This document shows positions 17,765-26,828 of a stretch of DNA of 62,284 nt, piece by piece. The stretch comes from Ignavibacteriales bacterium (GTDB taxonomy: Bacteria > Bacteroidota > Ignavibacteria > UBA10030 > UBA8401): NCBI GenBank assembly GCA_026390635.1, contig JAPLFO010000150.1, positions 1 to 62,284 of the forward strand, written 5' to 3'. Below the pieces are notes generated by a model that was not told the DNA's origin, made no database searches, and was given only the letters and a program-made list of their open reading frames with translations. How positions within the stretch are numbered: the stretch's first letter is position 1; the number at the start of each line of letters is the position of its first letter. A program made the translations under genes and the position numbers.

Positions 17765-18199
17765 ATCGCCAGGCGACGAATCGAACCCTATTGTGTGCAG
17801 GAGAGCTATTGGGTATCTTGTGCTTGGAATGAGAGAATTCCTATCATTGTTGCGAAGTCTGGTGACACATCTCCGCAGTTGAAGAATCTTCTTCCTCCCG
17901 GGAAATTTGATCTGGCACACTCTTCCCTAAAGATATTCGTGTTCGGAACCGCCTATCAATTGGGAACCCCTCAAGAGCGATTGCTCAGGTAAGAATTCCA
18001 TCAGATATTCCCAGTTTTGGGATGGGCTGGCGGCGTGGAGATTGGGCAGACTTGGAAGATCGAAGGAGTTCATCGGGTGTATCTCCCAAACATGGGGTTG
18101 GCGTCTCGATTTTGCGTTTTCAGAGCGAAAGAGATCATTTTTCTAGCGATGCTTCCCACCTCAATCCCCTCAAAATGCCCCAGCATCCTTAAAACCCCG
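17765..18199. other. Gene-free stretch of about 435 bp
   Basis: No reading frame here resembles a protein; the longest (65-75 codons) lack family-like sequence. I see a small hairpin (GAGCGATTGCTC near 17978), and on the minus strand a GGTTCGATTC that mimics a tRNA T-loop without a matching stem. No riboswitch, 6S, SRP or RNase P signature was recognised. The last ~60 bp are C-rich and lead into the promoter of the M23 gene. Confidence 0.5.
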
Positions 18200-18228
18200 T
18201 TGACTTTGAGGGGCGGCTTTGTTATATT
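18200..18228 (+). promoter_or_regulatory. Putative promoter for M23-bactofilin-ATP synthase genes
   Basis: TTGACT, a 17-bp spacer and TATATT, the closest match to the consensus in the window. The -35 box sits in the loop of a possible CCCC...GGGG hairpin. No other promoter of this quality was noticed until after the ATP synthase genes, so it may drive the whole run. Confidence 0.6.
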
Positions 18229-18251
18229 TTATGTCCAATTTTAGAGCCAGG

Positions 18252-19145
18252 ATGGCAGTCGGCCGCGAACACCATATATCAAAAAGGAAAAAATTCCAGG
18301 TTCTGCTGGTTCCCCAGGGCAATACAGGGAAGAGCCTCTCGTTTGCTTTAGGTCTTCCTTTTTTTTTGGCAGTGTGCGGTTTGGCGTGTTTACTTGTTGC
18401 TACAGTTACCGTCGCTCTGGTTGGCTATACCCCGTTGGGACGCTACATTCCCGTGTCTGGAATGGAAATGGAGCACCGCTACGGCGATGACATGGTCGAT
18501 CTTCAGAAACGCCTGAATAAGTTGTCTGAAGATGTCATTGTCTTGCGCGAATATAATTTGAAGCTCCGTGCTGCGCTGGGTGAAGAATTGCCTCAGGGAG
18601 TTTCGGCAGAAAATCGTCCACAGGCGATACTGGACGTGCCGGTCGAAGAATCGAAGCTGGCAAAGTCAGTGGAAGAAAAAGGGGTCCAGGTCGGGCCTCC
18701 GGAAACAATGGCTCGTCCTGTTCAAATTGTCCAAGAGTTGGCAAAATTTCGCGCGTCATTCCCAATTTCTGTCCCAGTGGAAGGGTACATAACGCGGGGT
18801 TACGATGAAGATCAACGTCATGCGGCGATAGACTACGCCGCCAAAGAAGGAACAGTTGTCAACGCGGCAGCAGATGGCTTTGTCGTGTTCGCCGGTTGGA
18901 CGTATAACGATGGAAACACACTCATCGTGTCTCATGGCGGTGGTTACTGTACGATGTACAAGCACAACAAGAGCCTGCTCGTCACGGTTGGAGAATTTAC
19001 CCAACGCGGACAGGCCGTAGCTCTGCTCGGCAACTCGGGAAAGACGAGCCACGGGCCGCATCTTCATTTTGAATTGTGGAAAGACGGACGTCCCCAGAAT
19101 CCTGAAGACTATATTCTGGCGGCGAAATCATCAACGAAGAAATGA
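18252..19145 (+). CDS. M23 family murein endopeptidase (LytM-type)
   Basis: A 297-residue envelope protein that should cleave peptide cross-links in peptidoglycan. It has a basic cytoplasmic head (REHHISKRKKF), one membrane helix (about 28-58), a coiled-coil-like stretch (80-110) and a C-terminal LytM domain. The zinc and catalytic residues are present: H190 and D194 (RHAAIDYAA), and H267, H270 and H272 (SHGPHLHFE). I use the ATG at 18252; ATG 18231 lies only 2 bp after the -10 box and could not be transcribed. The gene is followed 1 bp later by a bactofilin. M23 enzymes paired with bactofilins set cell shape in several bacteria (Csd1-CcmA in Helicobacter, LmdC-BacA in alphaproteobacteria), so a similar pairing is likely. 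Confidence 0.9.
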   Translation: MAVGREHHISKRKKFQVLLVPQGNTGKSLSFALGLPFFLAVCGLACLLVATVTVALVGYTPLGRYIPVSGMEMEHRYGDDMVDLQKRLNKLSEDVIVLREYNLKLRAALGEELPQGVSAENRPQAILDVPVEESKLAKSVEEKGVQVGPPETMARPVQIVQELAKFRASFPISVPVEGYITRGYDEDQRHAAIDYAAKEGTVVNAAADGFVVFAGWTYNDGNTLIVSHGGGYCTMYKHNKSLLVTVGEFTQRGQAVALLGNSGKTSHGPHLHFELWKDGRPQNPEDYILAAKSSTKK

Positions 19146-19146
19146 C

Positions 19147-19512
19147 ATGGCTGACAAAAACTCGATCAAAGAGCTGAATCTTCTGGGCACCGGAACATCG
19201 GTGGAAGGCAAGATCAGAACACAGGGAAGCATTCGCATCGACGGCAAGATGGTGGGGGAGGTACACGCTGCAGAGAATGTGGCTGTAGGATTGACGGGAG
19301 AGATTGAAGGAATGATCAACGGCAGAATTGTCACCATTGGCGGAAAGATCCGCGGCAATGTGACCGCCGTGGACAAACTTGTTCTGGAAGGGAAAGCGGT
19401 CGTTCGCGGGGATATTCGTGCAGCCCGTCTGGTGGTGGACGAAGGCGCGATGTTCGACGGCAAGGTATCGATGTCGGATGGCAAATCCACCGGCCACGAG
19501 CCCCAACGCTAG
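19147..19512 (+). CDS. Bactofilin (polymer-forming cytoskeletal protein)
   Basis: A 121-residue protein made almost entirely of a right-handed beta-helix: regular short strands such as GSIRIDGKMVGEV, GEIEGMINGRIVTIGG and GKAVVRGDI, with no catalytic motif. Bactofilins polymerise under the membrane and recruit cell-wall enzymes. The flexible tail (KSTGHEPQR) is short. It starts right after the M23 peptidase gene, its expected partner, and ends 5 bp before the atpZ-like gene. Confidence 0.92.
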   Translation: MADKNSIKELNLLGTGTSVEGKIRTQGSIRIDGKMVGEVHAAENVAVGLTGEIEGMINGRIVTIGGKIRGNVTAVDKLVLEGKAVVRGDIRAARLVVDEGAMFDGKVSMSDGKSTGHEPQR

Positions 19513-19517
19513 GCGCG

Positions 19518-19772
19518 ATGATCATGGAGCCGTCCCGCGATACCGCCGGATCGTTTTTGACAATGGGGCTTCAACTCGCGGGTGCGGTAGTCGTTTTTTT
19601 CTTTCTGGGATACTGGCTGGATGCGCAGTGGCAGACAAAACCTTGGCTCTCAATCACCGGCGCAGTGATCGGTGCGGTGGGAGGGCTGACGAAATTTATC
19701 CGCGATGCGATGCAAGTGGGCGCGCGGGATGATCGGGAAGCGAAGAAACGCCGGGACGAACATCGTGACTGA
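19518..19772 (+). CDS. AtpZ/AtpI-family small membrane protein
   Basis: 84 residues with two membrane helices (about 14-32 and 42-60) linked by a short loop, GYWLDAQWQTKPW, and a charged tail. This is the pattern of AtpZ, a small protein at the head of many ATP synthase operons, reported to help ion uptake or c-ring assembly together with AtpI. Its last codons overlap the GTG of the next gene (19765). Confidence 0.8.
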   Translation: MIMEPSRDTAGSFLTMGLQLAGAVVVFFFLGYWLDAQWQTKPWLSITGAVIGAVGGLTKFIRDAMQVGARDDREAKKRRDEHRD

Positions 19773-20193
19773 GCGGAATCGAAAAAGAGACAGGCGTTTT
19801 CCGGCTGTCGCCGTCAGTGTTTTTGCTGCTGCAACGATCCTTGCGGTCTATCCGGTGATGCGGTGGGGATCGGGAGATATTATGCAGTCGGCGTTTGCGG
19901 GGGGGCTTCTCTGTCTTGTGAACGCGCTGGCGGGTTATGCAGCGATCGAGTATGCATTTGACAGGTCATATACATTTTTTCTGAAGGTTGTCCTCGGGGC
20001 GATGGGAATCCGTCTTTGTCTCATGCTTGCCGCGGTGGCCGTGCTGTTGGGTGTCTTTCATTTTCATGCGGGATCATTGGTGATGTCATTGTTCTGTTTC
20101 TATGTGGTGTATCTGGTGCTTGAGGTATTGTTCCTGCAGAAAAAAATGGATTTGAAAAACCAAAGGTATGAACGTGGCATTTCTTCTCTTTAA
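19765..20193 (+). CDS. atpI: ATP synthase I-like membrane protein
   Basis: 142 residues from the GTG at 19765, which overlaps the previous stop by 8 bp. It has four predicted membrane helices and a basic N-terminus (ERNRKRDRRF). Position and topology match AtpI, which assists assembly of the c-ring, although the sequence is divergent. A longer frame reaches back to 19705, but those codons overlap atpZ and look like its shadow. The 3' end overlaps atpB by 26 bp. Confidence 0.65.
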   Translation: MTERNRKRDRRFPAVAVSVFAAATILAVYPVMRWGSGDIMQSAFAGGLLCLVNALAGYAAIEYAFDRSYTFFLKVVLGAMGIRLCLMLAAVAVLLGVFHFHAGSLVMSLFCFYVVYLVLEVLFLQKKMDLKNQRYERGISSL

Positions 20194-21082
20194 CGGAACC
20201 GAAGCGGTCCATGCAACCGCCGACACCGCCCGTGCTGCCGCAGCAGCGCACGAGGGAGGCAGTCAGGAAATTGCCAGGTATCTGTTAGAGCACGTCCAGG
20301 ATTCGCATCATCTCGAACTTCCCGGCATGACGATCGAGTTGCCGCATTTCGAGCCGGTGCAATTTCTCGGGATGTCGTTCGACATGTCGATCACGAAACA
20401 TGTGGTGTTTCTCTGGCTGGCGGCGGCGATCCTTATTCTGAGTCTCGGCATTGTGGCGTTTCAGAACTCGCGGCGCAAAGTGCCGCGTGGCGCCGGTAAT
20501 CTGATAGAAGTGTTCATCGTGTTCATCCGGGACGAGATCGTGCTTGCCAATATGGGGCCCGGCGGAATGCGCTATTTGCCGTACCTTCTGACGACATTCT
20601 TTTTCATTCTATTGATGAATCTGCTCGGGCTCTTCCCGTATGGATCCTCGGCAACCGGAAATGTCAATGTGACTGCCGGACTCGCCATCATCGCGTTTGT
20701 GATGATCCAGGCGTCCGCTATTAAGGCGCAGGGCGTCAAGCACTACCTCGCGCATCTGACGGGTGGGGTCCACTGGGCTCTCTGGGCGATCATGATACCG
20801 ATTGAAATTCTTGGATTGTTTACAAAACCGTTTGCACTTTGTATCCGTTTGTTTGCCAATATGACAGGCGGACATCTTGTCATTTTGTTTTTGCTTGGGT
20901 TGATTTTTATTTTCGCACAGGCTCCTATTATCGCGCCCATTCCGGTCGCGTTTGCCGTGGCGATCGATATGCTGGAGATCTTTGTTGCATTCCTGCAGGC
21001 ATATGTATTCACCATGTTGACCTCGCTGTTCATGGGCCTGGGCATGCAGCAGGAAGCGCACTCTGAAAAAGAACATCGCTAA
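20168..21082 (+). CDS. atpB: ATP synthase Fo subunit a
   Basis: 304 residues. This is the static half of the proton channel. After a long N-terminal segment with a histidine-rich stretch (about 30-50) come six hydrophobic helices. The essential arginine is in ALCIRLFANMTGGH, and MNLLGLFPYG and EIFVAFLQAYVFTML are family signatures. The N-terminal extension is common in this phylum. It overlaps atpI and is followed by atpE after 43 bp. Confidence 0.95.
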   Translation: MNVAFLLFNGTEAVHATADTARAAAAAHEGGSQEIARYLLEHVQDSHHLELPGMTIELPHFEPVQFLGMSFDMSITKHVVFLWLAAAILILSLGIVAFQNSRRKVPRGAGNLIEVFIVFIRDEIVLANMGPGGMRYLPYLLTTFFFILLMNLLGLFPYGSSATGNVNVTAGLAIIAFVMIQASAIKAQGVKHYLAHLTGGVHWALWAIMIPIEILGLFTKPFALCIRLFANMTGGHLVILFLLGLIFIFAQAPIIAPIPVAFAVAIDMLEIFVAFLQAYVFTMLTSLFMGLGMQQEAHSEKEHR

Positions 21083-21125
21083 TTTTTAAACGAAAATCAC
21101 ACACACCAATTCGGGAGAAGGATCA

Positions 21126-21353
21126 ATGGAAGCAACAGCATTCGCATATCTTGCCGCCGGTATCGGAGCCGCAATGACAGTCATTGGAGCAGGTCTTGGA
21201 ATCGGCAAACTCGCCGCAGCCGCCATGGAAGCGAGCGGTCGTCAGCCGGAAGTTGCCGGCCAGGTTCGTACATCCATGCTGATTGCCGCAGCACTCATCG
21301 AAGGCGCAACATTCTTCGCACTGGTGATCTGCATTCTTCTTGCCATTAAGTAA
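21126..21353 (+). CDS. atpE: ATP synthase Fo subunit c
   Basis: 75 residues forming a hairpin of two glycine/alanine-rich helices joined by the polar loop GRQPEVAG. The ion-binding carboxylate is E59 in AALIEGATF. The residue after it is glycine, not the Thr/Ser of sodium-binding rings, so the enzyme is probably proton-driven. A GGGAGAAGG-type ribosome-binding site (about 21112-21121) precedes the ATG. Confidence 0.96.
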   Translation: MEATAFAYLAAGIGAAMTVIGAGLGIGKLAAAAMEASGRQPEVAGQVRTSMLIAAALIEGATFFALVICILLAIK

Positions 21354-21373
21354 TCCTCACATAGGATACTCGT

Positions 21374-21859
21374 ATGCTGAATGTACATAGCGGCCTGATT
21401 ATTTGGACGATCATCACGTTCGTTCTGCTCGTTCTTGTGTTGAGCAAAGTTGCATGGAAACCGCTCCTGCGGGCGTTGCACGACCGCGAGAACAGTATTC
21501 GCGAGGCGCTTCGTCATGCCGATGAAGCGCGCAAGGAGGCAGAAAAGGTGCTGGCGGAAAACCGCCAGGCCATTGCGAAGGCGAACGAAGAAACGGCGCG
21601 CCTCCTCCGCGAAGGACGCGAGCTCGCCGAACAGATGAAAAATGAGATTGTCGCCCGCGCCCATGAGAGTGCCAAGCACACCGTGGAGCAGGCGAAGGAT
21701 GAAATCCAGCGGGAAAAAGAAGCCGCCTTGCTGCAGCTCCGCCATCAAGTGGCAGACCTCGCCATCCTGGCCGCTGAGAAAATTCTCGAGGAATCTCTGG
21801 ATGCGGCGCGGCAGAAAAAAATTGTGGACAAGGTTCTTCAAAAACTTCCGAAGAATTGA
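21374..21859 (+). CDS. atpF: ATP synthase Fo subunit b
   Basis: 161 residues with one N-terminal membrane helix (about 7-25), then a long, highly charged coiled coil rich in Glu, Lys, Ala and Arg. This is the peripheral stalk that holds the catalytic head. Only one b-type gene is seen. The stop overlaps the start of atpH (TGATG). Confidence 0.93.
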   Translation: MLNVHSGLIIWTIITFVLLVLVLSKVAWKPLLRALHDRENSIREALRHADEARKEAEKVLAENRQAIAKANEETARLLREGRELAEQMKNEIVARAHESAKHTVEQAKDEIQREKEAALLQLRHQVADLAILAAEKILEESLDAARQKKIVDKVLQKLPKN

Positions 21860-22413
21860 TGAAACAGAGCAGAGTCGCTGGACGATATGCCGCAGCATTG
21901 ATGCGTCTGACCGCGGAGCAGAAAAGACCGGAAACCGTTGTCAAAGGTTTGATGACGGTGCGCCAGGCTATTGCGGGATCGCGTGAACTTCGCCGCATGC
22001 TCGAGAGCCCTGTTGTATCAAAAGAACGGAAGAAAATAGTGATGGCAGAAATTTTCAAGCGCAAGATCCCGACGGTGGTGCAGTCGTATCTCGGCCTGAT
22101 CGTTGAGAAGGGACGTGAAAATGCGCTCGCGGAAATTTTGGACCGCTATGCGGTGCTGCGCGATGAAGCGCTGGGCATCATTGCCGTCGATGTCCGCACG
22201 GCGTTGGCGTTCTCCCCCAAGCAGTCAAAATCGCTCACGCAGCAGCTTGAACAATACACGCAGAAAAAGGTACGGGTGGTGTTCAGCATCGATAAATCGC
22301 TGAAAGGCGGTTTCGTCGCCCGTATCGGCGATACAATGCTCGACGGTACCATCCGCCGTCAGCTCGATATTCTTCGCACCCGTTTCAAGGAGGGGGCGTT
22401 CGATTCCAATTGA
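21859..22413 (+). CDS. atpH: ATP synthase F1 subunit delta
   Basis: 184 residues. This is the peripheral-stalk cap that joins subunit b to the alpha/beta head. The N-terminal helical bundle begins VAGRYAAALMRL, and the C-terminal part has SLKGGFVARIGDTMLDGTIRRQL, the family signature. A TTG three bases upstream is also in frame, but the ATG that overlaps the atpF stop is preferred. Confidence 0.93.
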   Translation: MKQSRVAGRYAAALMRLTAEQKRPETVVKGLMTVRQAIAGSRELRRMLESPVVSKERKKIVMAEIFKRKIPTVVQSYLGLIVEKGRENALAEILDRYAVLRDEALGIIAVDVRTALAFSPKQSKSLTQQLEQYTQKKVRVVFSIDKSLKGGFVARIGDTMLDGTIRRQLDILRTRFKEGAFDSN

Positions 22414-22449
22414 CGCCGCCGCGGAATCTCATACCTAAAGGATAGTGCC

Positions 22450-23897
22450 ATGGCAGAAGTAAGACCGGACGAAATTACTGCGATTCTTCGCAAACAACTT
22501 TCTGGCTACGAAAAAGAAATTGATATCTACGATGTCGGCACAGTGCTGCAGGTCGGCGACGGCATTGCGCGCGTCTACGGACTCTCCAAGGTGATGGCAA
22601 GCGAACTGGTCGAATTCCCGAATAATGTGTTCGGCATGGTGCTCAATCTTGAAGAAGACAATGTCGGCTGCATACTCTTCGGTGATGATACAAAGATCAA
22701 GGAAGGTGATACGGTTAAACGCACAAAGCGTGTTGCCTCCATGCCGGTGGGCGATGCAATGATCGGACGAGTCATCAATCCGCTCGGTCAGCCGATCGAC
22801 GGGCGGGGCGCGATCAAGACCAAACAATTTTCTCCACTCGAACGCAAGGCGCTTGGTGTGATTCAGCGTCAGCCGGTGAAACAGCCGCTGCAGACCGGCC
22901 TGAAGTCGGTCGACGGCATGATTCCCATCGGACGCGGTCAGCGTGAACTGATCATCGGCGACCGCCAGACTGGAAAAACTGCGGTGGCCCTCGAAACGAT
23001 CATCAATCAAAGATATAAGCACACGGAAAAAGCGAAAAAAGAAACTATACCACGGTGGTGTCTGCCACCGCCTCCGATCCTGCTCCGATGCAATTCATCG
23101 CTCCGTACGCCGGAGCGACGCTTGGCGAATTCTTCCGTGATTCCGGGCGCGATGCACTGGTGGTGTACGACGATCTTTCGAAACATGCGGTCTCCTACCG
23201 GCAGGTATCATTGCTGCTGCGCCGTCCACCCGGACGTGAAGCGTATCCGGGCGACGTGTTCTATCTCCATTCACGCTTGCTGGAACGATCTTCGAAATTG
23301 AACGACGAACTCGGCGGTGGCAGCCTGACGGCTCTTCCGATTATCGAAACGCAGGCTGGAGACGTCTCTGCCTACATTCCGACAAACGTTATCTCGATCA
23401 CCGACGGACAGATTTATCTCGAACCCGGATTATTCAATTCCGGTGTGCGCCCCGCTATCAACGTTGGCATCTCGGTCTCTCGTGTGGGTGGCAATGCACA
23501 AATCAAAGCAATGAAAAAAGTGGCAGGGCGTCTGCGTCTGGATCTGGCACAGTACCGAGAACTCGAAGCCTTTTCAAAATTCGGTTCCGATCTGGACAAG
23601 TCCACACAGGCGCAATTGACACGCGGTGCACATTTGGTGGAATTGCTGAAGCAGAAACAATATGTGCCGATGCCGGTCGAAAAACAGGTTGTGATGATTT
23701 ATCTCGGCACCAACGGATATCTCGACCTTATTCCGTTGAAGGCCATGAAGCAGTTCGAGAAAGAATTCCTGGAAGTGCTGGACGCTCGCTATGCGGATAT
23801 GCTCGAGCAGATTGCCCTTATCAAGGAATTGACGCCGGAGATTCTTGAAAAGATTCAGACAGCCGTAAAGGAATTTACAGAGACATTCAAAGCGTAG
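22450..23897 (+). pseudogene. atpA: ATP synthase F1 subunit alpha, frame broken after the P-loop
   Basis: The first frame encodes a normal alpha subunit through residue 198: beta-barrel domain, then the P-loop GDRQTGKTA (170-178) and [16 protein letters not shown]. At about 23044 the frame changes and continues with [14 protein letters not shown] through the normal C-terminus (ending EFTETFKA). Intact relatives have about 30 extra residues here, including a segment like YCIYVAIGQK. So roughly 95-100 bp, one more than a multiple of three, are missing. As it stands the subunit could not work. All neighbouring atp genes are intact and this would be the only alpha gene of the operon, so an assembly or consensus error is at least as likely as a true mutation. 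Confidence 0.85.
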
Positions 23898-23914
23898 AAT
23901 CAGGAAAAGTTCCG

Positions 23915-24808
23915 ATGGCAACACTCCGTGAAATACGACGGCGCATTGTCGGTGTGAAGAGTACACAGAAGATCACCAAAGCGATGAAGATGGTGGCCGC
24001 AGCAAAAATGCGGCGGGCACAGGAATCAATCGTGGCGGCGCGTCCGTATGCACGCACGATTGCAGAAATGCTGCGACACTTGACGGCCAAGACTGAGGCG
24101 CCGGCGTATCCCGGACTCGACTCCCGTCCGGTGAAACGCGTCGCACTGGTGATTGTGACCGCGGATCGCGGAATGTGCGGAGCGTTTAACTCCAATATCA
24201 TTCGCACAGCAGTGAATCGCATCGAAGAACAGTACTCGCAATTTACCGCCGGTGGGAATCTCGCATTGTATTGTGTCGGCCGCAAGGGAACGGATTTCTT
24301 TTCAAAACGCAACTATCCCGTTGCCTCGAAATATGTCGGTGTTTTTAGCGGTCTGAATTTCGGAACGGCGCGATCAATTATGAGAGAACTTGTCGGTGCG
24401 TACGAGCGGGGCGAGATCGACCTGGTCGAGGTGATCTACAATGAATTCAAAAATGCCGTGCAGCAGCGTGTCATAGTTGAGCAGTTAATGCCAGTGCCCC
24501 CGAGCACGGTTCCGGTCGAGGCCAAAAAGTCCCGGTCTCTGGTCGACTACATCTACGAACCGTCGAGCGCAGAGATCATTTCAGCCTTGGTGCCAAAGCA
24601 CCTGAATTTCCAAATGTGGCGCATATTGCTGGAGTCCAACGCGTCCGAACAGGGTGCCCGGATGACCGCGATGGAAAACGCGTCCACCAATGCACGGGAC
24701 CTGATTGCGGCACTGCAATTGTCGTATAACAAGGCGCGCCAGGCATCCATCACGAAAGAATTGCTCGAAATTGTCAGCGGCGCCGAAGCGCTGAAACAAG
24801 CCAGCTAG
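23915..24808 (+). CDS. atpG: ATP synthase F1 subunit gamma
   Basis: 297 residues. This is the rotating central shaft. The N-terminal coiled coil starts TLREIRRRIVGVKSTQKITKAMKMV (signature parts REIRRRI and QKITKAMK), followed by the Rossmann-like DRGMCGAFNSNI and the C-terminal helix MENASTNARDLI. It is the last ATP synthase gene here; beta (atpD) and epsilon (atpC) do not follow and should lie elsewhere, as in Chlorobi. A short GCTG...CAGC stem followed by seven T residues at the gene end could be a weak terminator. Confidence 0.95.
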   Translation: MATLREIRRRIVGVKSTQKITKAMKMVAAAKMRRAQESIVAARPYARTIAEMLRHLTAKTEAPAYPGLDSRPVKRVALVIVTADRGMCGAFNSNIIRTAVNRIEEQYSQFTAGGNLALYCVGRKGTDFFSKRNYPVASKYVGVFSGLNFGTARSIMRELVGAYERGEIDLVEVIYNEFKNAVQQRVIVEQLMPVPPSTVPVEAKKSRSLVDYIYEPSSAEIISALVPKHLNFQMWRILLESNASEQGARMTAMENASTNARDLIAALQLSYNKARQASITKELLEIVSGAEALKQAS

Positions 24809-24869
24809 TTTTTTTGTTGTGAAGGTACAAATCACGTCCTACACATCATTATGTAAGCGGAGAAGAGAC

Positions 24870-25433
24870 ATGGTAAAAATAGGTCAAAGGGTTCAGGATT
24901 TTACGCTTGATGCGTATCAGAATGAAAAGTTCTTCAAATTCTCATTATCGGAGCGCAAGGGAAAATGGGTTGTCGCCATTTTCTATCCGGCGGACTTCAC
25001 ATTTGTGTGCCCGACGGAACTGGAAGACGCGGCAGACCTGTATGACGCTTTCAAAAAAGCAGGCGCGGAAGTGGTAAGCATCAGCACGGATACGCACTTT
25101 ACGCACAAGGCATGGCACGACGAATCGCCGGCAATCAAGAAGATCAAATTCCCGATGCTTGCGGATCCCACGGGCAGCGTCACGCGCGAATTCGGCGTGT
25201 ATATCGATGATGCGGGTCTTGCGTTGCGCGGGACGTTTATCATCGATCCCGATGGTGTGCTGATGGCGTATGAGGTAAATGACAACAGCATCGGTCGCAG
25301 CGCTGCGGAAACCCTTCGTAAGTTGAATGCTGCAATCTATGTGCGGGAGAACGACGGCGAAGTCTGTCCGGCAAAGTGGGTCCCGGGACAAAAAACGCTG
25401 AAACCCGGCATCGATCTGGTCGGAAAAATATAA
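24870..25433 (+). CDS. Peroxiredoxin, AhpC/2-Cys type
   Basis: 187-residue thiol peroxidase that reduces hydrogen peroxide and organic peroxides. The peroxidatic cysteine is C47 in FTFVCPTE; the resolving cysteine is C166 in EVCPAKW, so it is a typical 2-Cys enzyme. The start at 24870 has a GGAGAAGAG ribosome-binding site; an earlier in-frame codon (24819) would add an unlikely basic leader. It stands alone between the ATP synthase genes and ffh. No ahpF follows, so reduction probably relies on thioredoxin. Confidence 0.93.
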   Translation: MVKIGQRVQDFTLDAYQNEKFFKFSLSERKGKWVVAIFYPADFTFVCPTELEDAADLYDAFKKAGAEVVSISTDTHFTHKAWHDESPAIKKIKFPMLADPTGSVTREFGVYIDDAGLALRGTFIIDPDGVLMAYEVNDNSIGRSAAETLRKLNAAIYVRENDGEVCPAKWVPGQKTLKPGIDLVGKI

Positions 25434-25442
25434 TAGAAGTTG

Positions 25443-25479
25443 GCCACAGAGATCACAGAGCAAGCATTTTGTCTGTGGC
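25443..25479. repeat. Short inverted repeat before ffh
   Basis: GCCACAGA and TCTGTGGC form an 8-bp stem around a 21-nt loop that contains ATCACAGAG. Similar GCCACAGAG pieces occur at 9423 and near 31990, always between genes, so this may be a decayed relative of the larger dispersed palindromes. It is not followed by a T-run. Confidence 0.45.
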
Positions 25480-25504
25480 AATGTTGTTTAGATCTGGAAT
25501 GTGA

Positions 25505-26827
25505 ATGTTTGATGCATTAACGCAAAAACTTGATGTCGCCCTGAAACGCTTGCGCGGTCAGGGAAGGATCTCCGAGGAAAACATCGCCGAAACGCTGCGC
25601 GAAGTGCGCACCGTCTTGCTCGATGCCGACGTCAACTACAAAGTTGTCAAGGATTTCATCGAGAGCGTCACGCTGAAATCGCTTGGTCAGGAAGTGCTCT
25701 CGAGCCTTTCCCCCGGACAGCTAATTGTCAAGATCATCTACGACGAACTGGTGCTTCTCATGGGAAGCGAAAAAGCGGACATCAACTTGTCCGCCAATCC
25801 GCCGTCGGTGATCTTGATCGCCGGTCTGCAGGGTTCCGGTAAAACTACCTTCGCCGCCAAGCTTGCGAATCTTTTAAAAAGCAAGGGACGGAACCCGCTG
25901 CTGGTGGCGGCCGACGTGTACCGCCCTGCGGCTATCGATCAGTTGGAAATGCTCGGCGCGCAAATTGGTGTTCCTGTGTTTACGAGCCGGACGGATTCCG
26001 CAGTGGCGATCGCGAAAGCGAGTCTTGAGCATGCGCGCAAGAATATCCGCGATACAATCATCGTCGACACCGCCGGCCGTCTGCATGTGGATGAAGAGAT
26101 GATGCGCGAAGTGGAACAGATCAAGTCCTCCATTGCACCGCATGAAATTCTCTTCGTTGTGGATGCGATGACGGGTCAAGATGCCGTCAACACTGCGAAA
26201 GCGTTCCACGACCGGCTCGATTTTAACGGTGTTGTATTGACAAAGTTGGACGGCGACACACGCGGCGGTGCGGCACTGTCCATCCGCTCTGTTGTCGAAA
26301 AACCAATCAAGTTTGTCGGGACCGGCGAGAAGCTCGACGCGCTGGAACCGTTCTATCCGGATCGCATGGCGTCGCGGATTCTGGGCATGGGTGATATCGT
26401 CTCCCTGGTCGAAAAAGCGCAGCAGACGTTCGACAAAGACAAGGCACAGCAGCTTGAGCAGAAAATGCGCAAGTCGCAGTTTACGCTCGAGGATTTCTTC
26501 GACCAGCTCCAGGAAATCAAAAAAATGGGCTCACTGAGTCAGGTGATGTCCATGATTCCAGGTATGAACCGGATGGGAAAAATCGACGATGTGGACGAAA
26601 AAGGTCTGAAATACGTCGAAGCGATCATCCAGTCCATGACGCGGGAGGAGCGGATCCATCCGGCGATTATCAACGGATCGCGCCGAAAACGCATTGCACA
26701 GGGCAGCGGCCGCTCAATTCAGGACGTCAACAAGCTCCTGAAGCAGTTCTTCGAAATGCAGAAAATGATGAAGAACATGACCAAGGGTAAGAGCTTTTCG
26801 CGCATGATGGCGCAGCGGTTCAACTAA
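25505..26827 (+). CDS. ffh: Signal recognition particle protein Ffh
   Basis: 440-residue GTPase that binds 4.5S RNA and signal sequences and delivers ribosomes to the membrane via FtsY. It has the N domain (1-90), the G domain with GLQGSGKTTFAAK, DTAGRLHVD and TKLDGDTRGG, and the methionine-rich M domain near the end (QMMKNM-type, SGRSIQDVN). Full length. The RNA partner gene was not found in this window. Confidence 0.97.
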   Translation: MFDALTQKLDVALKRLRGQGRISEENIAETLREVRTVLLDADVNYKVVKDFIESVTLKSLGQEVLSSLSPGQLIVKIIYDELVLLMGSEKADINLSANPPSVILIAGLQGSGKTTFAAKLANLLKSKGRNPLLVAADVYRPAAIDQLEMLGAQIGVPVFTSRTDSAVAIAKASLEHARKNIRDTIIVDTAGRLHVDEEMMREVEQIKSSIAPHEILFVVDAMTGQDAVNTAKAFHDRLDFNGVVLTKLDGDTRGGAALSIRSVVEKPIKFVGTGEKLDALEPFYPDRMASRILGMGDIVSLVEKAQQTFDKDKAQQLEQKMRKSQFTLEDFFDQLQEIKKMGSLSQVMSMIPGMNRMGKIDDVDEKGLKYVEAIIQSMTREERIHPAIINGSRRKRIAQGSGRSIQDVNKLLKQFFEMQKMMKNMTKGKSFSRMMAQRFN

Positions 26828-26828
26828 G

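Noticed and set aside
17765-17815. tRNA-like GGTTCGATTC on the minus strand
   Set aside because: The 5-bp stem expected around the T-loop does not pair and no acceptor, D or anticodon arm could be found.
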